Origin: Rhizobium sp. CB3090
GTDB taxonomy: Bacteria > Pseudomonadota > Alphaproteobacteria > Rhizobiales > Rhizobiaceae
Reading direction: 5' to 3'
NCBI RefSeq assembly: GCF_029714285.1
Contig: NZ_CP121662.1
Span: 434,001 to 498,000, forward strand
DNA: 64,000 nt
The notes beneath the pieces are model-generated. The model was not told the origin of the DNA. It did no database searches and saw only the letters and a list, made by a program, of their open reading frames with translations. Both the position numbers and the translations under genes were made by a program. Shown here one piece after another: positions 46,452 to 57,897 of this stretch. The number at the start of each line of letters is the position of its first letter. The first letter of the stretch is position 1.

Positions 46452-46910
46452 TCAGCCGGCCTGCTGGAAACTCAGCAATTGCCATTCGCCATCATTGAGA
46501 AGGCAGGTCTTGCCGAAGAAATTGGCAATACCCTCATAGGAGTGGCGGGTGGTGCGGAACTGGCGGCAGACCTGTCCCGAGGCGTTGTTTTCAACGATGG
46601 TGTCGATGACGCCGGCGCTGCCTGTCGAGGCGTTCGCCCAGGGCACGGGTTGTCCGTTCAGCTTGTTGAGGTCTGCCGAAGTCACGGCGTTACGCACCGT
46701 AGTCTCGTCGGAAACACTGTCGGTTGTCACGGGGGCGGTCGGGACGGTGCCAGTTGAAAGGCTCCGATCCACCTTCGCCGAACTCAGCGTGTCCATGCCG
46801 CTGCCGACGCAGCCGCCAAGAGAGAAAAGGGAGAGAATGGCAATCGCCATCGTCGCGCCTTTTGCAAGCTTGCGCTTTGTATGAACCGTCGACTTTGCTA
46901 TGACTTCCAC
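46452..46910 (-). CDS. RT0821/Lpp0805-like surface lipoprotein
   Basis: A 152-residue putative outer-membrane lipoprotein of the RT0821/Lpp0805 family (17-kDa-antigen-like), function unknown. A basic start (KSTVHTKRKLAKG) precedes a hydrophobic segment and a lipobox SLGGC (Cys near 34), so signal peptidase II processing is expected. A Ser/Thr-rich linker follows (TGTVPTAPVTTDSVSD). The C-terminal domain has WANASTGSAGVIDTIVEN near 90 and QVCRQFRTTRH near 112 with paired cysteines (also KTCLLNDGEW). It is divergent from pdxH. Confidence 0.8.
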   Translation of the reverse strand: MEVIAKSTVHTKRKLAKGATMAIAILSLFSLGGCVGSGMDTLSSAKVDRSLSTGTVPTAPVTTDSVSDETTVRNAVTSADLNKLNGQPVPWANASTGSAGVIDTIVENNASGQVCRQFRTTRHSYEGIANFFGKTCLLNDGEWQLLSFQQAG

Positions 46911-46973
46911 CCGAGTATCTTGGCCAGTATTGGGGCTGGCTGTTTTTAGGAAATGCGGAGAATTTGAGCTAAT

Positions 46974-47594
46974 ATGTCGGAAAACGAGTTAACAAGCGGT
47001 GACTTCACCGAACAGAACGAACCCTTCGCGCTTTTCGCTTCCTGGCTGCGCGACGCTGAAGCCAATGAACCGAATGACCCGAATGCGGTTGCCTTGGCAA
47101 CGGTCGATAAGGATGGATTGCCAAATGTCCGCATGGTTCTTCTGAAAGGTTTCGATAGTCAGGGATTCGTATTCTATACAAATTTCGAAAGCCAGAAAGG
47201 CCAAGAAATTCTTTCCCAAAAGAAAGCGGCCATGTGCTTCCACTGGAAGTCATTGCGCCGGCAGGTCAGGCTGCGCGGCCTGGTTGAAGTTGTTAGCGAC
47301 AACGAGGCCGACGACTATTTCAGGACCCGCGCCCGCGGCAGCCGCATCGGCGCCTGGGCGTCGAAGCAGTCGCGTCCGCTGGAGGGCCGCTTCGCGCTGG
47401 AAAAGGCGGTCGCCGAATATACTGCCCGCTACGCCATTGGCGATATTCCACGCCCGCCTTATTGGTCCGGCTTCCGCATCCGACCGCTCTCGATCGAATT
47501 CTGGCACGATCGGCAGTTCCGCCTGCATGATCGCGTCGAGTTTCGCCGTGATGTGCCGGAGGGCGCCTGGGAAAAGGTGCGGATGTATCCGTAA
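46974..47594 (+). CDS. pdxH: Pyridoxamine 5'-phosphate oxidase
   Basis: FMN enzyme oxidising pyridoxamine- or pyridoxine-5'-phosphate to pyridoxal 5'-phosphate, 206 residues. FMN-binding strands include [21 protein letters not shown] near 37, [16 protein letters not shown] near 62 and [11 protein letters not shown] near 93. The PLP-site motif [17 protein letters not shown] lies near 124-140. The C-terminal signature [23 protein letters not shown] lies near 163. All expected residues are present. A small inverted-repeat element begins 23 bases past the stop codon. Confidence 0.96.
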   Translation: MSENELTSGDFTEQNEPFALFASWLRDAEANEPNDPNAVALATVDKDGLPNVRMVLLKGFDSQGFVFYTNFESQKGQEILSQKKAAMCFHWKSLRRQVRLRGLVEVVSDNEADDYFRTRARGSRIGAWASKQSRPLEGRFALEKAVAEYTARYAIGDIPRPPYWSGFRIRPLSIEFWHDRQFRLHDRVEFRRDVPEGAWEKVRMYP

Positions 47595-47617
47595 CGGGAT
47601 TTATGCCGACACCTAAC

Positions 47618-47706
47618 AGGCTGTTGAAAATGGTGCTGCGCCAGCGCACAGGCCCAAGAGAATCATGTCCAACCCAAAAGCGCTCCGGCGGGTTTTTCAG
47701 CAGCCT
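47618..47706. mobile_element. Possible MITE: 89-bp element with IS-like terminal inverted repeats
   Basis: AGGCTGTTGAAAA (47618-47630) and TTTTTCAGCAGCCT (47693-47706) are inverted repeats matching at 12 of 13-14 positions. GGCTGTTGAAAAA-type ends occur on several IS families. The flanks CCTAA and TTAGG also mirror each other; they fit a YTAR-type target but are not identical direct repeats. The 60-base interior has no coding capacity, so it would depend on a transposase elsewhere. Confidence 0.4.
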
Positions 47707-47851
47707 TAGGGAAAAGTTTATAGTTGCATCGGTATCTGTCGATACATAGTGCGATGCAGCACATGATGGGCGCAGGAAGCGCCGACGTGCCGTCGGTTGA
47801 AGCTGCGATCCCCATCCAGGCGGCGGAATCGGACCCTGTCTGAGAGACACG

Positions 47852-49668
47852 ATGAAGAACCTGAGAATTTCCACGCAACTGATGCTGTTGATCGGCGGGC
47901 TGATGTTCGCCTTCGCGATCGCCACCTTCTTCCAGATCCGCGCATCTACAACGAGCGCTATGAGATGCTGCGCGCCCAGACGCAGGCTGCCGTGTCGGTT
48001 CTCAAGCGCTACCACGACCTCGAAGTGAAGGGCGAGCTGACGACCGAAGAGGCGAAGGGCCAGGCTTACGACGTAGTCGCCAAGATCCGGTTCGAGCCAA
48101 ACGGCTATATCTTCGGCTACGACTACGACGTCAACCGCGTGTTCTATCTGGACGGCAAGGACATCGGCAAGAATTTCGCCAATGCAACCGACAAGTCCGG
48201 CAACAAATTTCTGGCCGAGATGGTCCGGAAGGCCCGGCAGGGCGGCGGCTGGACGACCTATGAATGGCCGAAGCCAGGCATGGCCGAGAACCAGCTCTCC
48301 CCGAAGGCCGCCTATTCTGCCACCTTCGAACCCTGGGGCCTGATGATCGGCACCGGCGCCTATCTCGATGACCTCGACGCCACGATCAGGGAGAGCGTAC
48401 AGGACGCCCTGTTCGTCGGGTTCGTCTTCGGCCTCGGCAGCATCGCTGCCTTCGTCGTCGTTCGCGGCGTCACCCGTCCGCTCACCGCGATCCATGGCGC
48501 GCTGGAAGCGGTCGCCGACGAGAATGTCACCATCGCGATCCCGCATACCGACATGCGCAACGAGGTCGGCATGATGGCCAAGGCCACCCATGCGCTGCAG
48601 GACAAGGTGCGCGAGCGCCACGCCATGGCCGAGCGCCAGCAGGTGCAGGATCTGGAACTCGATACCGAGCGGCAGCAGAACGCCGCTCTGCAGCGGCAGG
48701 AAAGCGAACAGCAGGCGCACGTGGTTTCGACGATCGGTGCGGCACTCGAAGAGCTCGCCGGCGGCGACCTGACCATTCGCTGCGGGGACCTCGGCCCGAA
48801 ATACACAACTCTTCGCGACAACTTCAACGATGCGCTGTCGCATCTCGAAGCGGCGATGGCCAAGGTGAATGCGAAGGGTGTCGACATCGGCGGCTCGAAG
48901 GAAGAGATTCGTCGCGCCTCCAACGAACTCTCCCAGCGCGCCGAACAGCAGGCCGCCAACCTCGAAGAGACGTCCGCCGCGCTCGACGAGCTCACCGTCG
49001 CCGTCCGCCAGACGGCGGAAGGCGCGCAGGAGGCCGCCAAACGCGTCAATACGGTCTCGAACGAGGCATCTCGTTCGGATGCCGTCGTCGCCGAGGCGAT
49101 CAACGCCATGAGCGGCATCGAGAAATCGTCGATCGAGATCAGCAAGATCATCGGTGTCATCGACGAGATCGCCTTCCAGACCAATCTCCTGGCGCTCAAC
49201 GCCGGGGTGGAGGCCGCCCGCGCCGGCGAGAGCGGCAAGGGCTTTGCCGTCGTTGCCCAGGAGGTGCGAGAGCTTGCGCAGCGTTCGGCCGCTGCCGCCA
49301 AGGAGATCAAGGACCAGATCTCGCATTCGACCGGCCAGGTACAGAATGGCGTCCAGCTCGTCGGCCAGGCCGGCGAGGCGCTGAAGCGGATCTCCGACCA
49401 GATCAAGAAGGCAAGCGACATCGTCTCGAAGATCGCCCACTCGGCGGGCGAGCAGGATACCACCCTGCGCTCGATCTCGTCGGCGATGAACCAGCTCGAC
49501 GCGGCGACCCAGCACAATGCTGCGATGGCCGAGGAAACCACGGCCTCGGCCGAGGCGCTCGCCAACGATACCGAGGAGCTGCTGAACCTCATCCGCAGCT
49601 TCAAGGTCTCCGGCAGCCAGGGCTACGGCCTGCAGCGCGTCGCACAGCAGATGCGCATGGCGAGCTGA
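47852..49668 (+). pseudogene. Methyl-accepting chemotaxis protein with sCache sensor, frameshifted near the N-terminus
   Basis: The natural start is ATG 47852, giving [19 protein letters not shown] and [10 protein letters not shown], a clean first membrane helix. After about codon 30 (47942-47947) this frame leaves the protein. The sensor resumes in the -1 frame at 47944 with [20 protein letters not shown] and stays open to 49668. One or four bases appear to be missing. The rest is intact: a single-Cache sensor (about 47944-48380; [18 protein letters not shown]), TM2 (48400-48470), HAMP, and an MA domain with [20 protein letters not shown] at 49177. There is no CheR-binding pentapeptide. Without the first helix the sensor could not be inserted normally. 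Confidence 0.8.
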
Positions 49669-49692
49669 CGACCGCCGCCGTGATGTGATGCG

Positions 49693-49719
49693 GCCGCCGG
49701 AGCGATCCGGCGGCTTTTT
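49693..49719 (+). terminator. Rho-independent terminator of the chemoreceptor
   Basis: GCCGCCGG (49693-49700) pairs perfectly with CCGGCGGC (49707-49714), with loop AGCGAT and a TTTTT tail, 25 bases after the stop codon. Confidence 0.88.
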
Positions 49720-49849
49720 CCTGTTTGGATGCCCGGGTTCGCCTCGTCGTTTTCTTCCCCTGCTAACGCATGTCTCGCAAAAGCGCGGTTTTGTGGGAAC
49801 GACAGGTGCAAATTCAAGAGCGCAAGGAGCCCAGAGATCGCGAAGCGCT

Positions 49850-50896
49850 TTAGCGCCCCATCAGCCGCATGGGTATGCCGGAGGCAAGCGCCGATGCATA
49901 TCGAGCCTTCTGGTAGTGCCCGTTCAGCGATAGCCGCGGCAGATGGGTGAGGGCAGCAGCACTTGCCGCTCCGATCGTCCCAGGCCGGGTCGTGACACCG
50001 ACGGAAAAGCCGAGTTCCGCTGTTAGCCGGGCTTCGCGAGGAGAGACTGCGTCGGCCGTGCCGTAGGGATAGGCAATCGCCGCCGGCCGCCGGCCGATGA
50101 TGTCAGCAACATAATCCGCTGACAGCGCCATTTCCGCTGCCGCTTCCGCTTCCGGCAGGCGAGAGAGCGCCCGGTGGCTCACCGTATGGGCCCCGAGCGA
50201 GGCGAGGGGATGACCGAGAAGCTGCTTCAATTCCTCTCGATCCATGATCGCTGAGCGCACGAGATCGAGCGGCTCCAGGCCGTTCGTTCGTGCAAGCTCG
50301 TCGATGCGGGCGACAGCTTCCATCTCGTTGTGAGCATGAACATAGGCGGCAAAGCGGGCAAACACGGCTTGGCGCTGGCCGGCCTTGCCAAGATCGAAAC
50401 TCTCCATGCCAATGCCGAAATCGAAGATCAGGCGATCCAATCGACCGAGCAGGTCGGCCAGCGTTTCCCACCATATGCTGTGCGTCCGCTCCGACAGGCC
50501 TTGGGTGACGAAGATCGTGAAGGGGGTGCCGTGGCGGGCAAAGACCGGCAGTGCATAATCGAGATTGTCGCGATTGCCGTCATCGAGTGTGAAAGCAGCA
50601 AAGGGTGGCTTGTTGCGATCACTTGCGATACGGTCCGGCAACGCATCGAGGGCGATGAAATCATAACCGTCCCGTTTCAGCCGGGTGAGTGCGCGGTCGA
50701 GGAATTCTGGCGAAATTTCCAGATGTGCATTCGGCGCGAAGGTTCGGGGCAAGGGAGGACGGACATGATGCAGGGTGAAGATGGCGCCGAGGCCGGCGAC
50801 GTCGCGCATCAAGCCGAGGTTTTTCAGAATTGCGGCGGTTTCCAGCCCGCCGGAGATGACCGCGCGCTTGAGACGGACTCTGGTACCCTGTTCCAT
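49850..50896 (-). CDS. Polysaccharide deacetylase family protein
   Basis: NodB-homology carbohydrate deacetylase, about 348 residues from ATG 50896 (the frame is open to 50962; no strong ribosome site at either). No signal peptide is seen, so it may be cytoplasmic or membrane-peripheral. Motif 1 (TFDD-like) is FAAFTLDDGNRDNLDYALPV near 103, with the catalytic base Asp and metal Asp. Motif 2 (H-S/T-x3-H) is GAHTVSHRALSRL near 235. The segment PAAIAYPYGTADAVSP near 278 matches motif 3. The acetylated sugar substrate (surface polysaccharide or peptidoglycan) is not known. It is divergent from the D,D-carboxypeptidase gene. Confidence 0.87.
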   Translation of the reverse strand: MEQGTRVRLKRAVISGGLETAAILKNLGLMRDVAGLGAIFTLHHVRPPLPRTFAPNAHLEISPEFLDRALTRLKRDGYDFIALDALPDRIASDRNKPPFAAFTLDDGNRDNLDYALPVFARHGTPFTIFVTQGLSERTHSIWWETLADLLGRLDRLIFDFGIGMESFDLGKAGQRQAVFARFAAYVHAHNEMEAVARIDELARTNGLEPLDLVRSAIMDREELKQLLGHPLASLGAHTVSHRALSRLPEAEAAAEMALSADYVADIIGRRPAAIAYPYGTADAVSPREARLTAELGFSVGVTTRPGTIGAASAAALTHLPRLSLNGHYQKARYASALASGIPMRLMGR

Positions 50897-50979
50897 GGGG
50901 ATTGACTCGTTGACGAATGCCCATGCTGTAGCCCATCCGTCGTTAAATCTTGCTGAATCCACATCATCTTTTCAATGCG

Positions 50980-50994
50980 TTAACCGATATTTTA
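50980..50994. promoter_or_regulatory. Weak CtrA-like site between deacetylase and dacA-type gene
   Basis: TTAACCGATATTTTA matches TTAA-N7-TTAA with one mismatch in the second half. It lies in the divergent region 84 bases upstream of the deacetylase start and 130 bases upstream of the carboxypeptidase start. Motif evidence only. Confidence 0.25.
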
Positions 50995-51123
50995 CCAGCA
51001 AAGGCAAAATTGGAATTCTGTCGAGGATGTTGCCTCAATATCGCACCGAAATCAGGCTTTTGTCGCAAACGCGCACGATAGGTTGATGCGGTGTATCGGC
51101 ATTTGTTTCAGTTGGGGACGAAT

Positions 51124-52407
51124 ATGAAGAAATTTTTGATGGCCCTTTCTGCGGCCGTCTTGCTGTTGAGCGCACCTGTGGCGAGCTTTGCGGGCAGCGC
51201 CTATTTCATTATGGATGCGAAATCCGGCAGGGTCTTGGCTTCGGACAATGCCGACGATCTCAATCATCCCGCATCGCTGACGAAGATGATGACGCTGTAC
51301 CTGACCTTCGAAGCGATCCATCGCGGCAAACTCGGTTGGAACACGGCGATTCCAGTCTCGCGCAACGCCGCCGGCAAGAGCCCGACCAAGCTCGGCCTGA
51401 AGCCGGGCAGCACCATCACCGTTCGCGATGCCGTCAACGGCATGATCATCAAGTCCGCAAACGATGCTGCCACCGCAATGGGCGAAGCGCTGGGCGGCAG
51501 CGAAAGCGGCTTTGCCCGCATCATGACGCAGAAGGCGCACGAACTCGGCATGCGCCGTACCGTCTTCACCAATCCGTCCGGCTTGCCGAGCATGGAGCAG
51601 GTGACGACCGCGCGCGATATGTCGACGCTCGCCGTCGCGCTCATCAACAACTACCCTCAGGAATATCGGCTGTTCTCGCAATCGAGCTTCAGCTATCGCG
51701 GCAGGAACATTCGTGGCCATAACAATCTGATGTATCGCTATGAAGGCATGGATGGCATCAAGACCGGCTACACCAATGCCTCCGGTTTCAACATCGTCAG
51801 CGCCGTGCGCCAGGGCAACCGTCGCGTTATCGGCGTGGTGATGGGCGGAGCGACTGCTCGCGGCCGCGATGCTTTCATGGCTTCGCTTCTCAATCGCTAT
51901 GTACCGAAAGCGACCTCCGTCGGGTCGTCGCGACTCGTTGCAAGCGTCGGCGGCGCCAAGCAGGTTGAGGTTGCTTCGGCGACGGATGACGTTGCTGTCG
52001 ATGTCGATACCCAAACCACGGCCACGACGCGCAAACGTGCCGAGTTCACCCCTACTCCGACCCCGCTCGCCTATGCCGCCACGACGAATGTGACCGTGCC
52101 GGTGGATCGCCCGGTGGCGATGGATGAAATTCAGAATGCCGGCAAGCCGGCAGCCGGCCGCTGGCAGGTACAGATCGCGGCCACTCCGAATGCGCAGGCC
52201 GCCAAGGATTTGCTGTCCGAAGCTCAATCCAAGGCCGGCAATGCGCTTGCCAACGCTTCGCCCTATACCGAAGCCGTCGGCAAGGGCAGCAACACAGTCT
52301 ATCGCGCCCGTTTCGTCGGTTTCGGCAGTCGCGATGATGCGAATTCCGCCTGTGCTGCGCTGAAGCGCAAAGACTTCAATTGCATGCTGCTGCCGAACAA
52401 GGGCTGA
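51124..52407 (+). CDS. D-alanyl-D-alanine carboxypeptidase with C-terminal SPOR domain
   Basis: Penicillin-binding protein of the DacA/S11 family trimming the terminal D-Ala from peptidoglycan stem peptides; 427 residues. ATG 51124 follows GGGGA and opens a signal peptide (KKFLMALSAAVLLLSAPVASFA). The catalytic serine is in PASLTKMM (Ser51), SAND lies near 111 (SxN motif), and GIKTGYTNASGF lies near 212 (KTG). A Thr/Ala-rich linker leads to a SPOR domain (about 345-427; WQVQIAATPNAQAAKDLL), which binds denuded glycan at division septa. That domain points to a role in cell division. Confidence 0.93.
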   Translation: MKKFLMALSAAVLLLSAPVASFAGSAYFIMDAKSGRVLASDNADDLNHPASLTKMMTLYLTFEAIHRGKLGWNTAIPVSRNAAGKSPTKLGLKPGSTITVRDAVNGMIIKSANDAATAMGEALGGSESGFARIMTQKAHELGMRRTVFTNPSGLPSMEQVTTARDMSTLAVALINNYPQEYRLFSQSSFSYRGRNIRGHNNLMYRYEGMDGIKTGYTNASGFNIVSAVRQGNRRVIGVVMGGATARGRDAFMASLLNRYVPKATSVGSSRLVASVGGAKQVEVASATDDVAVDVDTQTTATTRKRAEFTPTPTPLAYAATTNVTVPVDRPVAMDEIQNAGKPAAGRWQVQIAATPNAQAAKDLLSEAQSKAGNALANASPYTEAVGKGSNTVYRARFVGFGSRDDANSACAALKRKDFNCMLLPNKG

Positions 52408-52433
52408 GTGGAAGTCAAGATTTGGAACTATCG

Positions 52434-52465
52434 AGACGGCGGGGCATAAGCTCCGCCGTCTTGCT
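52434..52465 (+). terminator. Hairpin, probable terminator of the carboxypeptidase gene
   Basis: AGACGGCGG (52434-52442) pairs with CCGCCGTCT (52453-52461) around GGCATAAGCT. The tail TTGCTATTT is only moderately T-rich. Confidence 0.6.
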
Positions 52466-52511
52466 ATTTCCGGCAGAATCGTTCACTTCTGTTAAGAACA
52501 TAAAGGGAACG

Positions 52512-52829
52512 ATGTCGATGTTGTCAGGTCTGATCCAGCAGTTCGAAAAGGCTTCCGCCACTTATGCCGCCGCCAATGGATTGGAGCGCGATGCCGACTG
52601 GTTTGTTCTGAAATTGCAGGAAGAGATGGGCGAACTCACCCAGATCTGGAACAAGACGACCGGCCGGGGACGACGCAAGGGCATGACCGACGAGGAGTTG
52701 GCGACGGCGCTGGCCGACGAGACCGCCGATGTGCTCGGCCATATACTGCTGTTTGCCCACCGCAACGGCCTCGATCTCGCCGCCGCCGTCGAACGGAAAT
52801 GGCGGTTCCGGCCGGAGGAGAGGGGATAA
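52512..52829 (+). CDS. MazG-like nucleotide pyrophosphohydrolase
   Basis: A 105-residue all-alpha NTP pyrophosphatase of the MazG/HisE superfamily. ATG 52512 follows AAAGGGAA. The metal-binding glutamates are in KLQEEMGELTQIW near 35 (ExxE) and LADETADVLGHILLF near 69 (ExxD), both complete. Such enzymes hydrolyse NTP to NMP and pyrophosphate, clearing non-canonical or excess nucleotides; the preferred base cannot be told. It is not linked to his genes here, which argues against HisE. Confidence 0.88.
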   Translation: MSMLSGLIQQFEKASATYAAANGLERDADWFVLKLQEEMGELTQIWNKTTGRGRRKGMTDEELATALADETADVLGHILLFAHRNGLDLAAAVERKWRFRPEERG

Positions 52830-52847
52830 GCTGCGCCGTCTGAGCCG

Positions 52848-54263
52848 CTATGCTTTCGTTCCGCCGACCGTCACCTGATCCATCCTCAGATGCGGCTGGC
52901 CGACGCCGACGGGCACCCATTGGCCGCCCTTGCCGCAATTACCGATGCCGGTATCGAGCTTCATGTCGTTGCCGACCATGGAGACGCGCTTCATCGCGTC
53001 CGGGCCGTTGCCGATCAGCATGGCGCCCTTGATCGGCGCGCCGACCTTGCCGTTTTCGATCAAGTAGGCTTCGGTGCAGCCGAACACGAATTTGCCGGAG
53101 GTGATGTCCACCTGGCCGCCACCGAAGGAAACGGCATAAATGCCCTTCTTCACCGAGGCGATGATTTCCTCCGGTGTCTTGTCTCCGCCGAGCATATAGG
53201 TGTTGGTCATGCGCGGCATCGGCGTGTGGGCATAGCCCTGGCGGCGGCCGTTGCCGGTTGCCTTCATGCCCATCAAGCGGGCATTCTGCCGGTCCTGCAT
53301 GTAGCCGACCAGCTTGCCGTTTTCGATGAGGACATTGTAGGCCGACGGCGTGCCTTCGTCGTCGACCGTAATCGAGCCGCGGCGGTTTTCGATCGTGCCG
53401 TCATCGACGACGGTCACGCCGGGAGCGGCGACCATCTGGCCCAGAAGCCCGGCGAAAGCCGAGGTCTTCTTGCGGTTGAAATCGCCCTCCAGCCCATGGC
53501 CGACAGCCTCGTGCAGCATGACGCCCGGCCAACCGGAGCCAAGAACGACGTCCATCGTGCCGGCTGGCGCATCGATCGCCTCGAGATTGACCAGTGCCTG
53601 GCGCAAGGCTTCGTCGGCGCCGCGGCGCCAGCTTTCCTGCGTGACGAAATCGCCGAAGCCGACGCGACCGCCGGTGCCGAAGGATCCTGATTCCTGCCGG
53701 TCGCCGTCTCCGACCATCACCGAGATATTGATGCGCGTCATCGGCCTGATGTCACGGACACGATGGCCGTCGGCGCGCAGGATATCGACCACCTGCCAGC
53801 TCGCGGCGATGGAGACCGTCACCTGACGCACCTTGCCGTCCTTGTCGCGCAGATAACTGTCGATCTCCTGGAGCAGCTTCGCCTTGTCCTCGAAGCTTGG
53901 GCTGCCGATCGGGTTCTCGTCGCTATAGAGTATCTTATTGGTGCGTTGAGGCGCGGCGGCGTAGGAGCCGGCATAGCCGCTGGTGACGGCGCGCACCGCA
54001 TCGGCGGCGCGCTTCAGCGCCGCTTCCGAGAGATCGCCCGCATGGGCATAGCCCACCGCTTCGCCTGCGACCGCGCGTAGGCCAAAACCCTGCTCGGTGT
54101 TGAAGCTGCCACCCTTCATGCGCCCGTTGTCGAAGGTGAGAGATTCCGCCTGGGCATGCTCGACGAAAAGCTCGCCGTCGTCGGCGCTGGAAAGCGCTTC
54201 GGCGACGATGCCGCGCAGCTTGGTTTCATCCGTATCGAACAAGGTGAGGAGATCGGTATTCAT
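52848..54263 (-). CDS. tldD: Metalloprotease TldD
   Basis: TldD forms a heterodimer with TldE (PmbA) and degrades unfolded peptides; known roles include processing of ribosomally made peptides and antitoxins. 471 residues. The zinc motif HExxxH is present as MLHEAVGHGLEGDFNRKKTS near 249, and the downstream ligand region VFGCTEAYLIENGKVG near 388 is conserved. Other marks are GGSFNTEQGFGLRAVAGEA near 51 and ENRRGSITVDDEGTPS near 290. The TldE partner is not encoded in this window. It is convergent with the MazG-like gene. Confidence 0.95.
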   Translation of the reverse strand: MNTDLLTLFDTDETKLRGIVAEALSSADDGELFVEHAQAESLTFDNGRMKGGSFNTEQGFGLRAVAGEAVGYAHAGDLSEAALKRAADAVRAVTSGYAGSYAAAPQRTNKILYSDENPIGSPSFEDKAKLLQEIDSYLRDKDGKVRQVTVSIAASWQVVDILRADGHRVRDIRPMTRINISVMVGDGDRQESGSFGTGGRVGFGDFVTQESWRRGADEALRQALVNLEAIDAPAGTMDVVLGSGWPGVMLHEAVGHGLEGDFNRKKTSAFAGLLGQMVAAPGVTVVDDGTIENRRGSITVDDEGTPSAYNVLIENGKLVGYMQDRQNARLMGMKATGNGRRQGYAHTPMPRMTNTYMLGGDKTPEEIIASVKKGIYAVSFGGGQVDITSGKFVFGCTEAYLIENGKVGAPIKGAMLIGNGPDAMKRVSMVGNDMKLDTGIGNCGKGGQWVPVGVGQPHLRMDQVTVGGTKA

Positions 54264-54326
54264 TGTCAGGTGCTCCGTTCAGAGCCGATGTAGGTTTCGG
54301 ATGACGAGAGAGCAAGCCCTGTCGAC

Positions 54327-54959
54327 TTACGGAAGCGCGTCGTAGCCTTCGGCAAAGCCCTTGAGGTCGACGGGAATGCCGATGCCTTCCTCGGGCGACT
54401 GGAAGACGATGAAGGTGGCGGTCGCGCCGCTGCGCAGCGTTTTCAGCAGCTCGTCCTCAAGCACCACTTCGGCATAGCAGCCGTCCGAGAAGCAGCGCAC
54501 GAAATAGGCACGGCCGATATCCTTACCGTCGACATTGAGGCCGAGCCCATTCGGCAGCAGCACGCCGAGCGGCGCCAGCACGCGAAGGATCTTCGACTTG
54601 CGGTCGGCGGTTTTCAGCACGACCACCGAGAGACCGACTTCCGGCCGGTCCTCGGCGATGACGTTCTGCATCAGCGCACATTGTTCGGTCGACGCGCCGG
54701 CCGGCTTGTCGCAGACCACGGACCACGCGCCATGGCTCGAGCGCACCGTACCCGGCGGTTGTGGAACCTGGTTGGTCGGAAGCTGCTGCGTATGCGCCGG
54801 CGGCTGCTGGCCCGGCTGCTGCGGTTGCTGGGTTTGCAGTTGCTGAGCCTGCGGCGCCGGCTGTGTTTGCTGTGCCTGCTGCGCCAGGACGGGTGCTGCG
54901 GCCGCGGCAGCTATGCTGACGCTGACAAACCAAAGCCGGGCGAGGGAACGAAAACCCAT
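54327..54959 (-). CDS. Invasion-associated locus B (IalB) family protein
   Basis: A 210-residue periplasmic protein of the IalB family, named after a Bartonella invasion locus but widespread in harmless alphaproteobacteria. ATG 54959 follows GAGG, giving a signal peptide (FRSLARLWFVSVSIAAAAAA, cleaved near VLA-QQ). A Gln/Pro-rich linker (about 28-75) is followed by the IalB core: SHGAWSVVCDKPAGASTEQC near 82 (paired Cys) and PNGLGLNVDGKDIGRAYFVRC near 145 (second Cys pair with FSDGCYAEV). The role is unknown. It is divergent from the oxidase operon. Confidence 0.88.
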   Translation of the reverse strand: MGFRSLARLWFVSVSIAAAAAAPVLAQQAQQTQPAPQAQQLQTQQPQQPGQQPPAHTQQLPTNQVPQPPGTVRSSHGAWSVVCDKPAGASTEQCALMQNVIAEDRPEVGLSVVVLKTADRKSKILRVLAPLGVLLPNGLGLNVDGKDIGRAYFVRCFSDGCYAEVVLEDELLKTLRSGATATFIVFQSPEEGIGIPVDLKGFAEGYDALP

Positions 54960-55296
54960 GGAAACCTCTAGATTCGAATCAGTGCCGCTATTGTTGAAGC
55001 TCAGGCAGGCAAATGAAAAGCCCCGCGTGCTGAATTCCAATCGACTGCGGCGGAAATACGACCTCTATCCCATTTTGCCCGGGCAATGCGATGGACCGGC
55101 GTGCAATTTTTCGTATGATGATGAAATGCTTGCCATGTTTCGGCGGGCGAGGGGAACATACTTCGCGCAAAATGCCGCACGGACAACTGTTGTGAGTTGT
55201 TGCGGAGTGCTCCAAACTGTGGTTTGAAGCGCAATGGACTGTAGGGATACTGCGTTTGAGATTGATCTGGGATCAAACGCTGGAGGGAGAGACATC
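54960..55296. other. Divergent intergenic region, IalB / cytochrome oxidase operon
   Basis: 337 bases without a supported gene. It holds two palindromes: TTGCCCGGGCAA at 55075-55086, and TTGATC-TGG-GATCAA at 55262-55276, 20 bases upstream of the coxB start codon. A smaller ACAAC-T-GTTGT lies at 55183-55193. Promoters for both flanking genes must be here, but no box pair was clear. Confidence 0.5.
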
Positions 55297-57890
<2,594 letters not shown>

Positions 57891-57897
57891 CTTATTT

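Noticed and set aside
47797..47943. N-terminal extension of the second chemoreceptor from 47797 in the sensor frame
   Set aside because: It translates to an Arg/Asp/Glu-rich sequence with no membrane helix, whereas ATG 47852 in the other frame gives a proper first helix; a frameshift explains the data better.
47320..49515. 731-codon minus-strand open frame opposite pdxH and the second chemoreceptor
   Set aside because: Antisense to two genes, without domains; it exists because stop codons are rare in that frame of GC-rich DNA.
54913..55227. 104-codon open frame in the region upstream of coxB
   Set aside because: It overlaps the IalB signal-peptide region, has no ribosome site and no recognisable similarity.
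55262..55276. FNR/FixK box upstream of coxB
   Set aside because: The half-sites fit but the spacer is five bases rather than four, so it is listed only as a palindrome.
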